Positions 17,649 to 24,695 of a stretch of DNA of 64,000 nucleotides are shown piece after piece (position 1 is the stretch's first letter; the number at the start of each line of letters is the position of its first letter). Below the pieces are notes generated by a model, which made no database searches, was not told where the DNA came from, and saw only the letters and a list, made by a program, of their open reading frames with translations. Location of the stretch: the NCBI GenBank assembly GCA_028714035.1, contig JAQTNA010000013.1:1-64000 (forward strand). Reading direction: 5' to 3'. Source of the stretch: Rhodocyclaceae bacterium (GTDB lineage: Bacteria > Pseudomonadota > Gammaproteobacteria > Burkholderiales > Rhodocyclaceae). The translations under genes were made by a program, and so were the position numbers.

Positions 17649-18098
17649 ATGGATCATCTGACTGCGCCGCTCGCGGCGCACCACAAGGCTTGCGACGAAG
17701 AGTTCGCCATTGCCGAGGAGGCTGTCGCCAACGGCGACTGGGGCCGGGCGTCCACCCTGGTGCCGTCCTTCACGCAGGCACTGGAAACCCATTTCGGTGT
17801 CGAGGAAGAACATCTCTTTCCGGCCTTCGAGGCCAGTACCGGCATGACCGGCGGTCCCACCCGCATGATGCGCATGGAACACATGCAGATGCGCACCCTG
17901 ATGGCCGATCTGGCGGCTGCCCTGGCGGCCAGGGATCGGGACGAGTTCCTGGGGTGCGCCGAGACCCTGCTGCTGCTCATGCAGCAGCACAACATGAAGG
18001 AAGAGAATATCCTCTACCCCATGTGTGACCAGGCCCTGGCGGGCCACGCCAAGGCGCTCGGGCCGGTGATTGCCTCCGGCCTCGCGGTGGAGGCCTGA
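17649..18098 (+). CDS. Hemerythrin HHE domain protein
   Basis: 149-residue four-helix-bundle protein that should bind a diiron site. Candidate ligands are His11 or His12, His48-xxx-Glu52, His78 and His114-xxx-Glu118, spaced as in HHE-type hemerythrins. Members of this class bind O2 or NO or help repair iron-sulfur clusters. An FNR/DNR box upstream and the following DUF2249 and NnrS-like genes suggest a role under nitrosative or low-oxygen conditions. Soluble, no signal peptide. Confidence 0.88.
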   Translation: MDHLTAPLAAHHKACDEEFAIAEEAVANGDWGRASTLVPSFTQALETHFGVEEEHLFPAFEASTGMTGGPTRMMRMEHMQMRTLMADLAAALAARDRDEFLGCAETLLLLMQQHNMKEENILYPMCDQALAGHAKALGPVIASGLAVEA

Positions 18099-18100
18099 GC

Positions 18101-18325
18101 ATGCTTGACCCCATCGTCGTGGATGCCCGCGGGCTGCCGCCGCCGGAACCCATGGAGCGGACCCTGTCCGCCCTGGATGACCTGGTGGAGGGGCAGGAGG
18201 TTCTGCTCCTGCTCTACCGGGAGCCTTTCCCTCTGTATGGTATATTGCAGCGCAATGGCTATGCCCATCGGGTGGAGTCCACCCAGGACGGCACCTTCCA
18301 GATATACATTCGCCGCGCCACCTGA
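18101..18325 (+). CDS. DUF2249 domain protein, 74 aa
   Basis: Small cytoplasmic protein with the DUF2249 signature DARGLPPPEPMERTLSALD and a TusA-like predicted fold, but without the catalytic CxP Cys of TusA. Such proteins occur beside hemerythrins and NO-related genes in denitrifiers. It starts two bases after the hemerythrin stop codon. Its biochemical role is unknown. Confidence 0.88.
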   Translation: MLDPIVVDARGLPPPEPMERTLSALDDLVEGQEVLLLLYREPFPLYGILQRNGYAHRVESTQDGTFQIYIRRAT

Positions 18326-18345
18326 AAGATCGGTTGCCCCTCCCG

Positions 18346-19650
18346 ATGCAATCCACGTTTGAGTTCGAGCAGGCGCCGCCGATCTCGGTGCCTTATCGTT
18401 TTTTTCTGGGCGGGCCGCCGTTCGCCGTGGCGGCCGGCCTGTTGCTCGCCTGGATGGGACCGGCAGCCCTGGTTTCCCGCTGGAACCCCCAGTTGTTGGC
18501 CCTGGTGCATCTGCTGACCATCGGCTTCATGCTCCAGATCATGGCCGGGGCGCTGCTCCAGGTGCTGCCGGTGGCCGCCGGGGCCAGCGTTCCCCGGTCC
18601 CTCTGGCTGGCGGTGGTGAGCCAGGCTGGTCTGGTCTGCGGCGCCGTGCTGCTCGTCACCGGGTTTGCCCTGGGCTCAGCCCTGAATTTCAAGCTGGCCA
18701 TCCCCGTACTCGGGGCGTCCGTGGCGGTGTATGTCCTTTTCTGCGGCTTTGCCCTGGCCCGCACCAAGGCGCAGGGCGGGACGGTCCTGGCGCTGCGCAT
18801 TGCCGTGCCGTCCCTGGTGCCCACGGTCGTGTTCGGCGGTCTCCTCGCCAGCGTCTTCGGCTGGGGCCGGCAACTGCCCCTGATGGAGTTGCTGGGAGCC
18901 CATGTTGCCTGGGCGTTCCTGGGCTGGGGACTGATCCTGGTCATGGGCGTATCCTATCTGGTGGTGCCCATGTTCCAGCTTACGCCGGCCTACCGACCGC
19001 GCCTGGCCACGGCCCTGCCCCTGCTGTCCTTGTTGTTTCTCGTGGGCTGGACCGTGCTGGATCTTCTGGATCGTGCCCCCGCTCTGCGTATGCTGCTCGC
19101 CCTGATGGAAGCCGGTGTGGTGACGGCTTTTGCCGTGGCAACGCTGGTGCTGCAAAGGCAGCGCCGCAGGAAGCAGGACGACGTTACCCTGCGTTTCTGG
19201 CGTACGGGCATGATCGCCCTGCTGGCGGTGGTGGCACTGGCCCTGGCGGACCTGTTCACCACCGATCCGGTGATCCAGGAAACGCTGGAAATCCTTCTCG
19301 GCGTGCTATTGATCGTCGGCGTCTTCATGTCCCTGATCAACGGCATGCTCTACAAGATCGTGCCCTTCCTGAACTGGCTGCACCTGCAACGCGTGGTGTC
19401 TCCGGTGCCGAACATGAAGCGCATGCTGGACGAGAAGGCCATGTCAGGCCAGTTCAGGATGCACCTGGCCTCCCTCGTTTGCGTCGCGCTGGCGGTCTTT
19501 CTACCCTGGCTCGCGATACCCGCCGGCCTGCTGCTGGCCGGTTCGGCCCTTTGGCTGGAATGGAATCTGGCCGGAGCCGTTTTGCTCTTCCGGCGTCTGG
19601 CGCGGGGCCCGGGCGTGAGCCTGGCGACCGTGCGGCCGGTCAGTCGCTGA
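18346..19650 (+). CDS. NnrS-like polytopic membrane protein
   Basis: Integral membrane protein of about 434 residues with roughly 12 helices. His residues inside helices (LALVHLLTIGFMLQ, LLGAHVAWAFLGW, FLNWLHLQ) recall NnrS and haem-copper oxidase subunit I, so it may bind haem or copper; I cannot assign a reaction. It follows the hemerythrin and DUF2249 genes by about 20 bases and faces the DNR-type regulator gene, which suggests a nitric-oxide stress role. ATG 18346 is used; TTG 18334 (weak GAAAG upstream) is an alternative. Confidence 0.7.
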   Translation: MQSTFEFEQAPPISVPYRFFLGGPPFAVAAGLLLAWMGPAALVSRWNPQLLALVHLLTIGFMLQIMAGALLQVLPVAAGASVPRSLWLAVVSQAGLVCGAVLLVTGFALGSALNFKLAIPVLGASVAVYVLFCGFALARTKAQGGTVLALRIAVPSLVPTVVFGGLLASVFGWGRQLPLMELLGAHVAWAFLGWGLILVMGVSYLVVPMFQLTPAYRPRLATALPLLSLLFLVGWTVLDLLDRAPALRMLLALMEAGVVTAFAVATLVLQRQRRRKQDDVTLRFWRTGMIALLAVVALALADLFTTDPVIQETLEILLGVLLIVGVFMSLINGMLYKIVPFLNWLHLQRVVSPVPNMKRMLDEKAMSGQFRMHLASLVCVALAVFLPWLAIPAGLLLAGSALWLEWNLAGAVLLFRRLARGPGVSLATVRPVSR

Positions 19651-19662
19651 ATTCAGGCCATG

Positions 19663-20352
19663 TCAGGGCTGGTAGCGCGCCAGGCGCGCGACATCGGGAA
19701 CATGCACATGTTTGCCCTGCACGGTGATCAGTCCGGCGCTGGAGAGGTCGTGGAAGATGCGCGAAAGGGTTTCCGGGGTGAGGTTGAGCAGGGAGGCGAT
19801 GACCTGCTTGCTGGTGGGCAGATCCACGTCCAGGCTGCTTCCCGCCTTGGTCTCGGTCTGGCCTTGCAGCAGGTAACCGATGACCCTCTCGGCGCTGGAG
19901 CGCAGGCTGTAGGATTCCACGTCCTGCACCAGGGTGTGCAGGCGGATGGAAAGGCCGGCGAGCAGGTGCCGGGCGAACAGCGGATCGCTCTGGAGCAGTT
20001 GGAAGACCTCGGCCTGGCCCACGTGCAGGAGCACGGCGTCGGTCAGGGCCTGGGCGAAGACCGGGTAAGGGCGGTCCATGAACATCACCGCCTCGCCGAA
20101 GGTCTGGTTCGGCCCGAGGATGTGCACCACCTTCTCGTTGCCCTGGGGGGAGGAGAAGGCCAGTTTGACTTGTCCGCTGACCATCAGGAAGAAGCCCCGG
20201 GGCTTGTCGCCTTTCTGGAACAGCATTTCTCCCTTTTGCAGGCGCTTCTCCCGGGTACCGGCTACCAGGTGAGCGGTCTGTTCGGGCGTCAGTTCCTGGA
20301 ACAAGGGAAGCTGGCGCAGGACGGCGCTGATGTCAGTCTTTTGGGGAGGCAT
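19663..20352 (-). CDS. dnr: Crp/Fnr family regulator, DNR type
   Basis: 229-residue transcription factor: N-terminal cyclic-nucleotide-type beta-roll, dimer helix, and C-terminal helix-turn-helix TSKQVIASLLNLTPETLSRI. The Glu-x-x-Ser-Arg of the recognition helix predicts binding to FNR-like boxes. It lacks the N-terminal Cys cluster of FNR, so it is not an oxygen-labile iron-sulfur protein; the PETLSR helix is typical of DNR regulators that sense NO through haem. Start at 20352 (MPPQKTD) is backed by AAGGAG eight bases upstream; the frame is open to 20508. Convergent with the NnrS-like gene. Symbol is by family resemblance. Confidence 0.85.
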   Translation of the reverse strand: MPPQKTDISAVLRQLPLFQELTPEQTAHLVAGTREKRLQKGEMLFQKGDKPRGFFLMVSGQVKLAFSSPQGNEKVVHILGPNQTFGEAVMFMDRPYPVFAQALTDAVLLHVGQAEVFQLLQSDPLFARHLLAGLSIRLHTLVQDVESYSLRSSAERVIGYLLQGQTETKAGSSLDVDLPTSKQVIASLLNLTPETLSRIFHDLSSAGLITVQGKHVHVPDVARLARYQP

Positions 20353-20506
20353 GGCCGAGGCTCCTTGCGGTACAAGTGCGTAGGAAACGGCGAAAAGTAT
20401 CACGAATCGGGGACGGCTGGCGACGCGGTGCAGCATTGCGGTGCGGTTCGGGTGGGTGGCCGGGCGGTTCATGCCGGGTGTCCAGGTTGACCGGGGCGCT
20501 TTCGCC

Positions 20507-20896
20507 ATGTTCTATCAGGCCGTCAAACATCTCCATATCGCCTGCGTCATCCTGAGCGGCTGCGGGTTTTTTCTGCGCGGCCTGCTCATGGTGCGAGGCT
20601 CTCCCTGGCTCCGGAGCCCTTGGGCGCGGCGCGTGCCGGACACGGTGGATAGCCTGTTGCTGGCCAGCGCCCTGACCCTGGCCTTCCTCCTGGGGCAGTA
20701 TCCCTTCGTGGATGGCTGGCTCACGGCCAAGGTGCTGGGGCTTCTGGCCTACATCGGCCTGGGCATGGCGGCCCTGCGGCAGGGTTTGCACGAGTCCGTG
20801 CGATTCGCGGCCTGGCTGGCCGCCCTGGCGGTGTTCGGCTATATCGTATCGGTGGCCCTGAGCAAGAATCCCGCGGGTTTCCTCGCTGCCATCTGA
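20507..20896 (+). CDS. SirB family membrane protein
   Basis: 129-residue inner-membrane protein with four hydrophobic helices. It begins FYQAVKHLHIACVILSGCGF, matching the SirB family, with conserved His in the first helix and PDTVDSLLLASA at the second. Named after Salmonella SirB, its molecular role is unknown. Divergent from the DNR gene and convergent with fnr. ATG 20507 fits the family start; an ATG at 20471 would add 12 residues. Confidence 0.85.
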   Translation: MFYQAVKHLHIACVILSGCGFFLRGLLMVRGSPWLRSPWARRVPDTVDSLLLASALTLAFLLGQYPFVDGWLTAKVLGLLAYIGLGMAALRQGLHESVRFAAWLAALAVFGYIVSVALSKNPAGFLAAI

Positions 20897-20914
20897 CCGC
20901 GGGTGAACCGGCCG

Positions 20915-21727
20915 TCAGATCGCCTGATGGTTCAGGATTCGCTTCAGGCCGGCAATGTCCAGGATGCGGATGTGCTTCTGCTGAACGGCGATGAGGCCTT
21001 CTTCCTGGAATCGGGAGAAGGCGCGGCTCACGGTTTCCAGCTTGAGGCCCAGGTAGGAGCCGATTTCTTCCCGCGTCATGCGCAGATGAAATTCCGCCTC
21101 CGAGTAGCCCCGCGCCTGGAAACGCTGGGACATGTTGAGCAGGAAGGCGGAAAGCCTCTCCTCGGCGCGCATGGAGCCGAGCAGCATCATGATGCCGTGG
21201 TCGCGCACGATTTCCCGGCTCATCACCTTGTGGAAATTGTGTTGCAGGGTCTCGATTTCCCGGGACAGGGATTCCAGCAGGCTGTAGGGAATGACGCAGA
21301 CTTCGCTGTCTTCCAGGGCGATGGCGTTGCAGGTATGGGACTCGCAACTGATGCCGTCCATGCCCAGGATTTCGCCGGCCATCTGGAAACCGGTCACCTG
21401 GTCGCGGCCGTCCTCCAGCAGCACGTCGGTCTTGAAAAAGCCGCTGCGGATCGCATATAGGGCTTCGAAGTTTTCCCCGGCCCGGTAGAGGTGGGTACCT
21501 CGTCGGATGCGGCGGCGGGAGCCCACCAGGGATTCCAGCTTCTCAAGATCCTGCTCGTTCAGGCCGTAGGTCAGGCACAATTCGCGCAGGTTGCATTGGG
21601 AACACGCGGTCCGCAGCGAGTTGATGTTGATGGGGACAACCGTTTTCTGGGCAACGCACAGGCTTTCGCAAGGCCAGGCATCGGCGGTTTGATCCACGTC
21701 AACGCCTCCTTTGAGAGTCTCTGTCAT
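20915..21727 (-). CDS. fnr: Oxygen-sensing global regulator FNR
   Basis: 270-residue Crp/Fnr protein that holds a [4Fe-4S] cluster without oxygen and then binds DNA. Cluster ligands are Cys42, Cys45, Cys51 and Cys144; the spacings (2, 5 and then 92 intervening residues) equal those of E. coli FNR (Cys20, 23, 29, 122). The recognition helix LKLETVSRAFSRF carries the E-x-x-S-R contact residues for TTGAT half-sites. ATG 21727 is chosen; TTG 21757 is an alternative. The N-terminal 30 residues are longer than in E. coli. It faces hemN divergently, and an FNR box lies inside its own first codons. Confidence 0.96.
   Translation of the reverse strand: MTETLKGGVDVDQTADAWPCESLCVAQKTVVPININSLRTACSQCNLRELCLTYGLNEQDLEKLESLVGSRRRIRRGTHLYRAGENFEALYAIRSGFFKTDVLLEDGRDQVTGFQMAGEILGMDGISCESHTCNAIALEDSEVCVIPYSLLESLSREIETLQHNFHKVMSREIVRDHGIMMLLGSMRAEERLSAFLLNMSQRFQARGYSEAEFHLRMTREEIGSYLGLKLETVSRAFSRFQEEGLIAVQQKHIRILDIAGLKRILNHQAI
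21689..21702. promoter_or_regulatory. FNR box inside the fnr start region, facing hemN
   Basis: TTGAT-CCAC-GTCAA, centre 21695.5. It lies within fnr codons 9-13 and 61 bases before the hemN ATG. The -41.5 rule predicts a hemN start near 21737; the -10 there is poor (TGTCAT at 21722-21727). It could activate hemN and at the same time block or tune fnr. Confidence 0.65.
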
Positions 21728-21756
21728 CGTTCGGCAATCCCTACGTGTGTTTGACA

Positions 21757-23151
21757 ATGAGCAAGTTCCAGACAGACCTGATCTTCGATCCGCAGCTTAT
21801 CCGACGATTTGACATCAACGGACCGCGTTATACATCTTATCCGACCGCCGACCGGTTCGTGGAGGCCTTCGATGCCGAGGCCTACCGCTCCTGGCTCGGG
21901 CGCCGTACGGTGGGCGGAATCAGCAAACCGCTCTCATTATACGTACATCTGCCGTTCTGCAATACCATCTGCTACTACTGCGCCTGCAACAAGATCATCA
22001 CCAAGGATCACGGGCGCTCCTCCAAGTATCTGAGGTATCTGGACAAGGAGCTGTCGCTCCAGGCGAGTTATCTGGACGGCAGCAAGGATCTGGTGCAGCT
22101 GCATTTCGGTGGCGGCACCCCGACCTTCCTCTCCCATGACGAGCTGCGCTCGCTCATGGCCTCGATCCAGAAGCATTTCCGCCTGTTGCCCAACGGCGAG
22201 TATTCCATCGAGGTGGACCCGCGCAAGGTGGATGCGGCCACGGTGGCGCTCCTGGCGGAAGTGGGCTTCAACCGCATGAGCGTGGGTGTCCAGGATGTGA
22301 ATCCGGAAGTCCAGGCGGCGGTGAACCGCATCCAGAGCATCGAGGAAACCCGGGAAGTGATCGAGAATGCCCGCGCCAACGGCTTCAAGTCCGTGAGCGT
22401 GGACCTGATCTACGGCCTGCCCAAGCAGAGCCTGGACAGCATCGCCCGCACCCTGGACGAAGTGATCGCCATGAGTCCCGATCGCCTGTCCGTCTACAAC
22501 TATGCGCACCTGCCCAGCCTGTTCAAGCCCCAGCGGCGCATCAACGAGGCGGAAATGCCTTCGGGCGACGCCAAGCTGCAAATCCTGCAACTGGTGATCC
22601 GGCGCCTGACCGAGGCGGGCTATGTCTTCATCGGCATGGACCACTTCGCCAAGCCGGATGACGAACTGACCATCGCCCAGCGCCAGGGCCGCCTGCACCG
22701 GAATTTCCAGGGCTATTCCACCTACGCCGAGTGCGACCTGCTCTCCATCGGCGTCTCCGCCATCGGCAAGGTGGGCCCGACCTACGCTCAGAACTACAAG
22801 ACCCTGGACGAGTACTACGATGCCCTGGATCGGGGCGTCCTGCCGGTCTTGCGCGGCATCGAGGCGACCCCGGACGATCTCCTGCGCCGCTCCATCATTC
22901 AGGCGCTCATGTGCCACTTCGAGGTCTCCATCGAGGCCCTGGAGATCGCCCACGTGATAGATTTCCAGGAGTACTTCGCGGAGGAGATTCCCGACCTGAA
23001 GGAAATGGAAGACGCCGGCCTGCTGCGTCTTTCCGACCGCTGGATCACCGTCCTGCCCCCGGGACGGCTGCTCGTGCGCGCCATCGCCATGGTCTTCGAT
23101 CGCTACCTGCGCCACGCCCGCCAGACGGCCAGGTATTCGAAGGTGATCTAA
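21757..23151 (+). CDS. hemN: Oxygen-independent coproporphyrinogen III oxidase
   Basis: Radical-SAM enzyme that decarboxylates coproporphyrinogen III to protoporphyrinogen IX for haem synthesis without O2. 464 residues. The cluster motif is Cys68-xxx-Cys72-xx-Cys75 with a further Cys77 (FCNTICYYCACN), as in E. coli HemN. GGGTPTFLS and the C-terminal HemN domain are present. ATG 21757 is preferred over GTG 21745. Divergent from fnr; likely FNR-activated to feed haem to cbb3 oxidase under low oxygen. Confidence 0.97.
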   Translation: MSKFQTDLIFDPQLIRRFDINGPRYTSYPTADRFVEAFDAEAYRSWLGRRTVGGISKPLSLYVHLPFCNTICYYCACNKIITKDHGRSSKYLRYLDKELSLQASYLDGSKDLVQLHFGGGTPTFLSHDELRSLMASIQKHFRLLPNGEYSIEVDPRKVDAATVALLAEVGFNRMSVGVQDVNPEVQAAVNRIQSIEETREVIENARANGFKSVSVDLIYGLPKQSLDSIARTLDEVIAMSPDRLSVYNYAHLPSLFKPQRRINEAEMPSGDAKLQILQLVIRRLTEAGYVFIGMDHFAKPDDELTIAQRQGRLHRNFQGYSTYAECDLLSIGVSAIGKVGPTYAQNYKTLDEYYDALDRGVLPVLRGIEATPDDLLRRSIIQALMCHFEVSIEALEIAHVIDFQEYFAEEIPDLKEMEDAGLLRLSDRWITVLPPGRLLVRAIAMVFDRYLRHARQTARYSKVI

Positions 23152-23155
23152 GCGC

Positions 23156-23219
23156 GGTAAGGGGTGAGCGGTAAGCGATACTATTCGCTATGGTGCGTCC
23201 TCACCGCTAACTGCCCACT
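23156..23219. repeat. Facing heptamer repeats before the TauE/SafE-like gene
   Basis: Three forward heptamers at 23156-23176 (GGTAAGG, GGTGAGC, GGTAAGC) face three inverted ones at 23199-23219 (CCTCACC, GCTAACT, GCCCACT). Between them AGCGA and TCGCT form a small hairpin. The repeat fills the space between hemN and the start codon of the next gene. Confidence 0.75.
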
Positions 23220-23229
23220 GGCTCCCGGA

Positions 23230-23949
23230 ATGTCTTCCCCCGCCTATCTCGCCGTCTTCCTCATCGGTCTCCTGGGGGGCACGCACTGCGTCGGCATGTG
23301 CGGCGGCATCGTCAGCGCGCTCTCGGTGAATACGGTGCGCCTGCCGGGGCGCTCGGCCTGGAGCGAGATGCCCACCCATCTGGCTTACAACCTGGGGCGC
23401 GTCGCGAGTTACACCCTGGCCGGGGCGTTCATGGGCGCCATCGGCAGCCTGGGCCTGCTTCTGGACAACTTCCTGCCGGTGCAGATCACGCTCTACGTGC
23501 TGGCGAACCTCATGCTGGTGGCGCTCGGCCTCTACCTGACCGGCGTGACGGGGGCGCTGGGATTCCTGGAGCGCCTGGGGCAGAGGCTCTGGCGGCGCAT
23601 CCAGCCCTTGACCCGCCGCTTTCTGCCCGTCCGATCTCCGGCGCAGGCCCTGCCCTTGGGGCTGCTCTGGGGCTTCTTGCCCTGCGGCATGGTGTACAGC
23701 GTGCTGACCACCGCGCTCCTCTCGGGGAGCGCCGCGCGGGGGGCGGGGCTCATGCTGGCCTTCGGCCTGGGTACCCTGCCCAACCTCTTGCTGGCCGGCA
23801 TGCTGGCCAAGCGCCTCACGGACTTCACCCGCAAGCGGGCAGTGCGCCTCGTCTCCGGCCTCCTGGTCCTGGGCTTCGGCGTCTTCGGCCTGGTGAATGC
23901 CACCACCCTGGGTGGTCGGTTGTGGCAAGGCGTGGTGTGCCACACTTGA
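23230..23949 (+). CDS. TauE/SafE-like membrane protein (DsbD_2 type)
   Basis: 239-residue, six-helix inner-membrane protein. Conserved Cys motifs GGTHCVGMCGG (first helix) and GFLPCGMVYSVL mark the DsbD_2 group often annotated as sulfite exporter TauE/SafE, common beside cbb3 oxidase and copper genes; a metal or thiol-redox role is likelier than sulfite export. The start at ATG 23230 is used because upstream codons (from 23164) come from a heptamer repeat. It ends VCHT just before the 14-unit heptamer array. Confidence 0.82.
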   Translation: MSSPAYLAVFLIGLLGGTHCVGMCGGIVSALSVNTVRLPGRSAWSEMPTHLAYNLGRVASYTLAGAFMGAIGSLGLLLDNFLPVQITLYVLANLMLVALGLYLTGVTGALGFLERLGQRLWRRIQPLTRRFLPVRSPAQALPLGLLWGFLPCGMVYSVLTTALLSGSAARGAGLMLAFGLGTLPNLLLAGMLAKRLTDFTRKRAVRLVSGLLVLGFGVFGLVNATTLGGRLWQGVVCHT

Positions 23950-23953
23950 AAAC

Positions 23954-24095
23954 AGGAAGTGGGAAGTGGGAAGTGGGAAGTGGGAAGTGGGAAGTGGGAA
24001 GTGGGAAGTGGGAAGTGGGAAGTGGGAAGTGGGAAGTGGGAAGTGGGAAGTAACGCGCCGAAGGCGCCAAATATCCCCACTTCCTACTTCCCACT
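23954..24095. repeat. Heptamer tandem array with inverted end
   Basis: One AGGAAGT followed by 13 perfect GGGAAGT units (23954-24051), then a GCGCC-GAA-GGCGC hairpin, then about three inverted units (CCCACTT, CCTACTT, CCCACT) at 24075-24095. It lies between the TauE/SafE-like gene and the rhodanese gene. There are no spacers, so it is not CRISPR. Perfect repetition suggests recent slippage growth. Confidence 0.93.
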
Positions 24096-24157
24096 GCCTA
24101 CATCCGTATATAAGAAATCGCTTATACTCACCCTCTTTTTGCCCCAGGAGAAATAGC

Positions 24158-24541
24158 ATGGCAATGACCGGCCACGATTTCGTCATAGAAGCGAAGGCAC
24201 AGATCAAGGAAATCAGCGCCGACCAGGCGGTGGGCTTCGTACAGCAAGGCATCACGGTGGTGGACGTGCGTGAGGGCGAGGAATACCTGGCGGGACATCT
24301 TCCCGGCGCCATCCACATTCCCCGCGGCGTGCTGGAGTTCAAGGTGCACCTGGTGCCCCAGACGGCCGACAAGTCCCGGCCCGTCCTGGTGTATTGCAAG
24401 ACCGGCGGCCGCTCCGCCCTGTCCGCGCTGGCCCTGCAAAGAATGGGTTACACTCAGGTGATCTCCCTCGCGGGAGGCTTCGATCAGTGGACTTCCGGCG
24501 GCCGTTCCGTGGATAAGCCCCAGCCGCTGAACTTCGATTGA
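24158..24541 (+). CDS. Single-domain rhodanese
   Basis: 127-residue cytoplasmic sulfurtransferase domain. The active-site loop YCKTGGRS puts the catalytic Cys at position 80; DVRE (36-39) and the C-terminal GG-x-x-x-W signature (LAGGFDQW) are present. AGGAG lies six bases before the ATG. TATACT at 24124-24129 may be the -10 element of its promoter, just after the repeat. The sulfur acceptor is unknown. Confidence 0.92.
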   Translation: MAMTGHDFVIEAKAQIKEISADQAVGFVQQGITVVDVREGEEYLAGHLPGAIHIPRGVLEFKVHLVPQTADKSRPVLVYCKTGGRSALSALALQRMGYTQVISLAGGFDQWTSGGRSVDKPQPLNFD

Positions 24542-24560
24542 TCCTTGAAAAGCAGTTTGA

Positions 24561-24686
24561 ACCGCAGAGGCGCTGAGGCGCAGAGAGAAATCAATAAATT
24601 GCGGTAGGCAACTACCTTGCCCGTTGGGTGAAACGTTAATCCCAAGCAAGCTATTGTTTTCTCGGCGTCTCTGCGCCTCTGCGGTG
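24561..24686. repeat. Inverted CGCAGAGGCG repeats before copA
   Basis: Left arm 24561-24589 (ACCGCAGAGGCGCTGAGGCG onward) and right arm 24658-24686 (ending CTGCGCCTCTGCGGTG) are imperfect complements of about 25 bp around a 70-base centre. The element covers nearly the entire gap between the rhodanese gene and copA and provides the GGTGAG that may serve as copA ribosome site. Confidence 0.85.
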
Positions 24687-24695
24687 AGTGAATTG

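Noticed and set aside
23164-23229. Longer N terminus for the TauE/SafE-like protein
   Set aside because: These codons come from the heptamer repeat; the family start is at ATG 23230.
23954-24051. Tandem array as a CRISPR
   Set aside because: Units are 7 bp without spacers and no cas genes are near.
24624-24695. Longer N terminus for CopA
   Set aside because: The extra codons are encoded by the inverted repeat and the family starts near ATG 24696.
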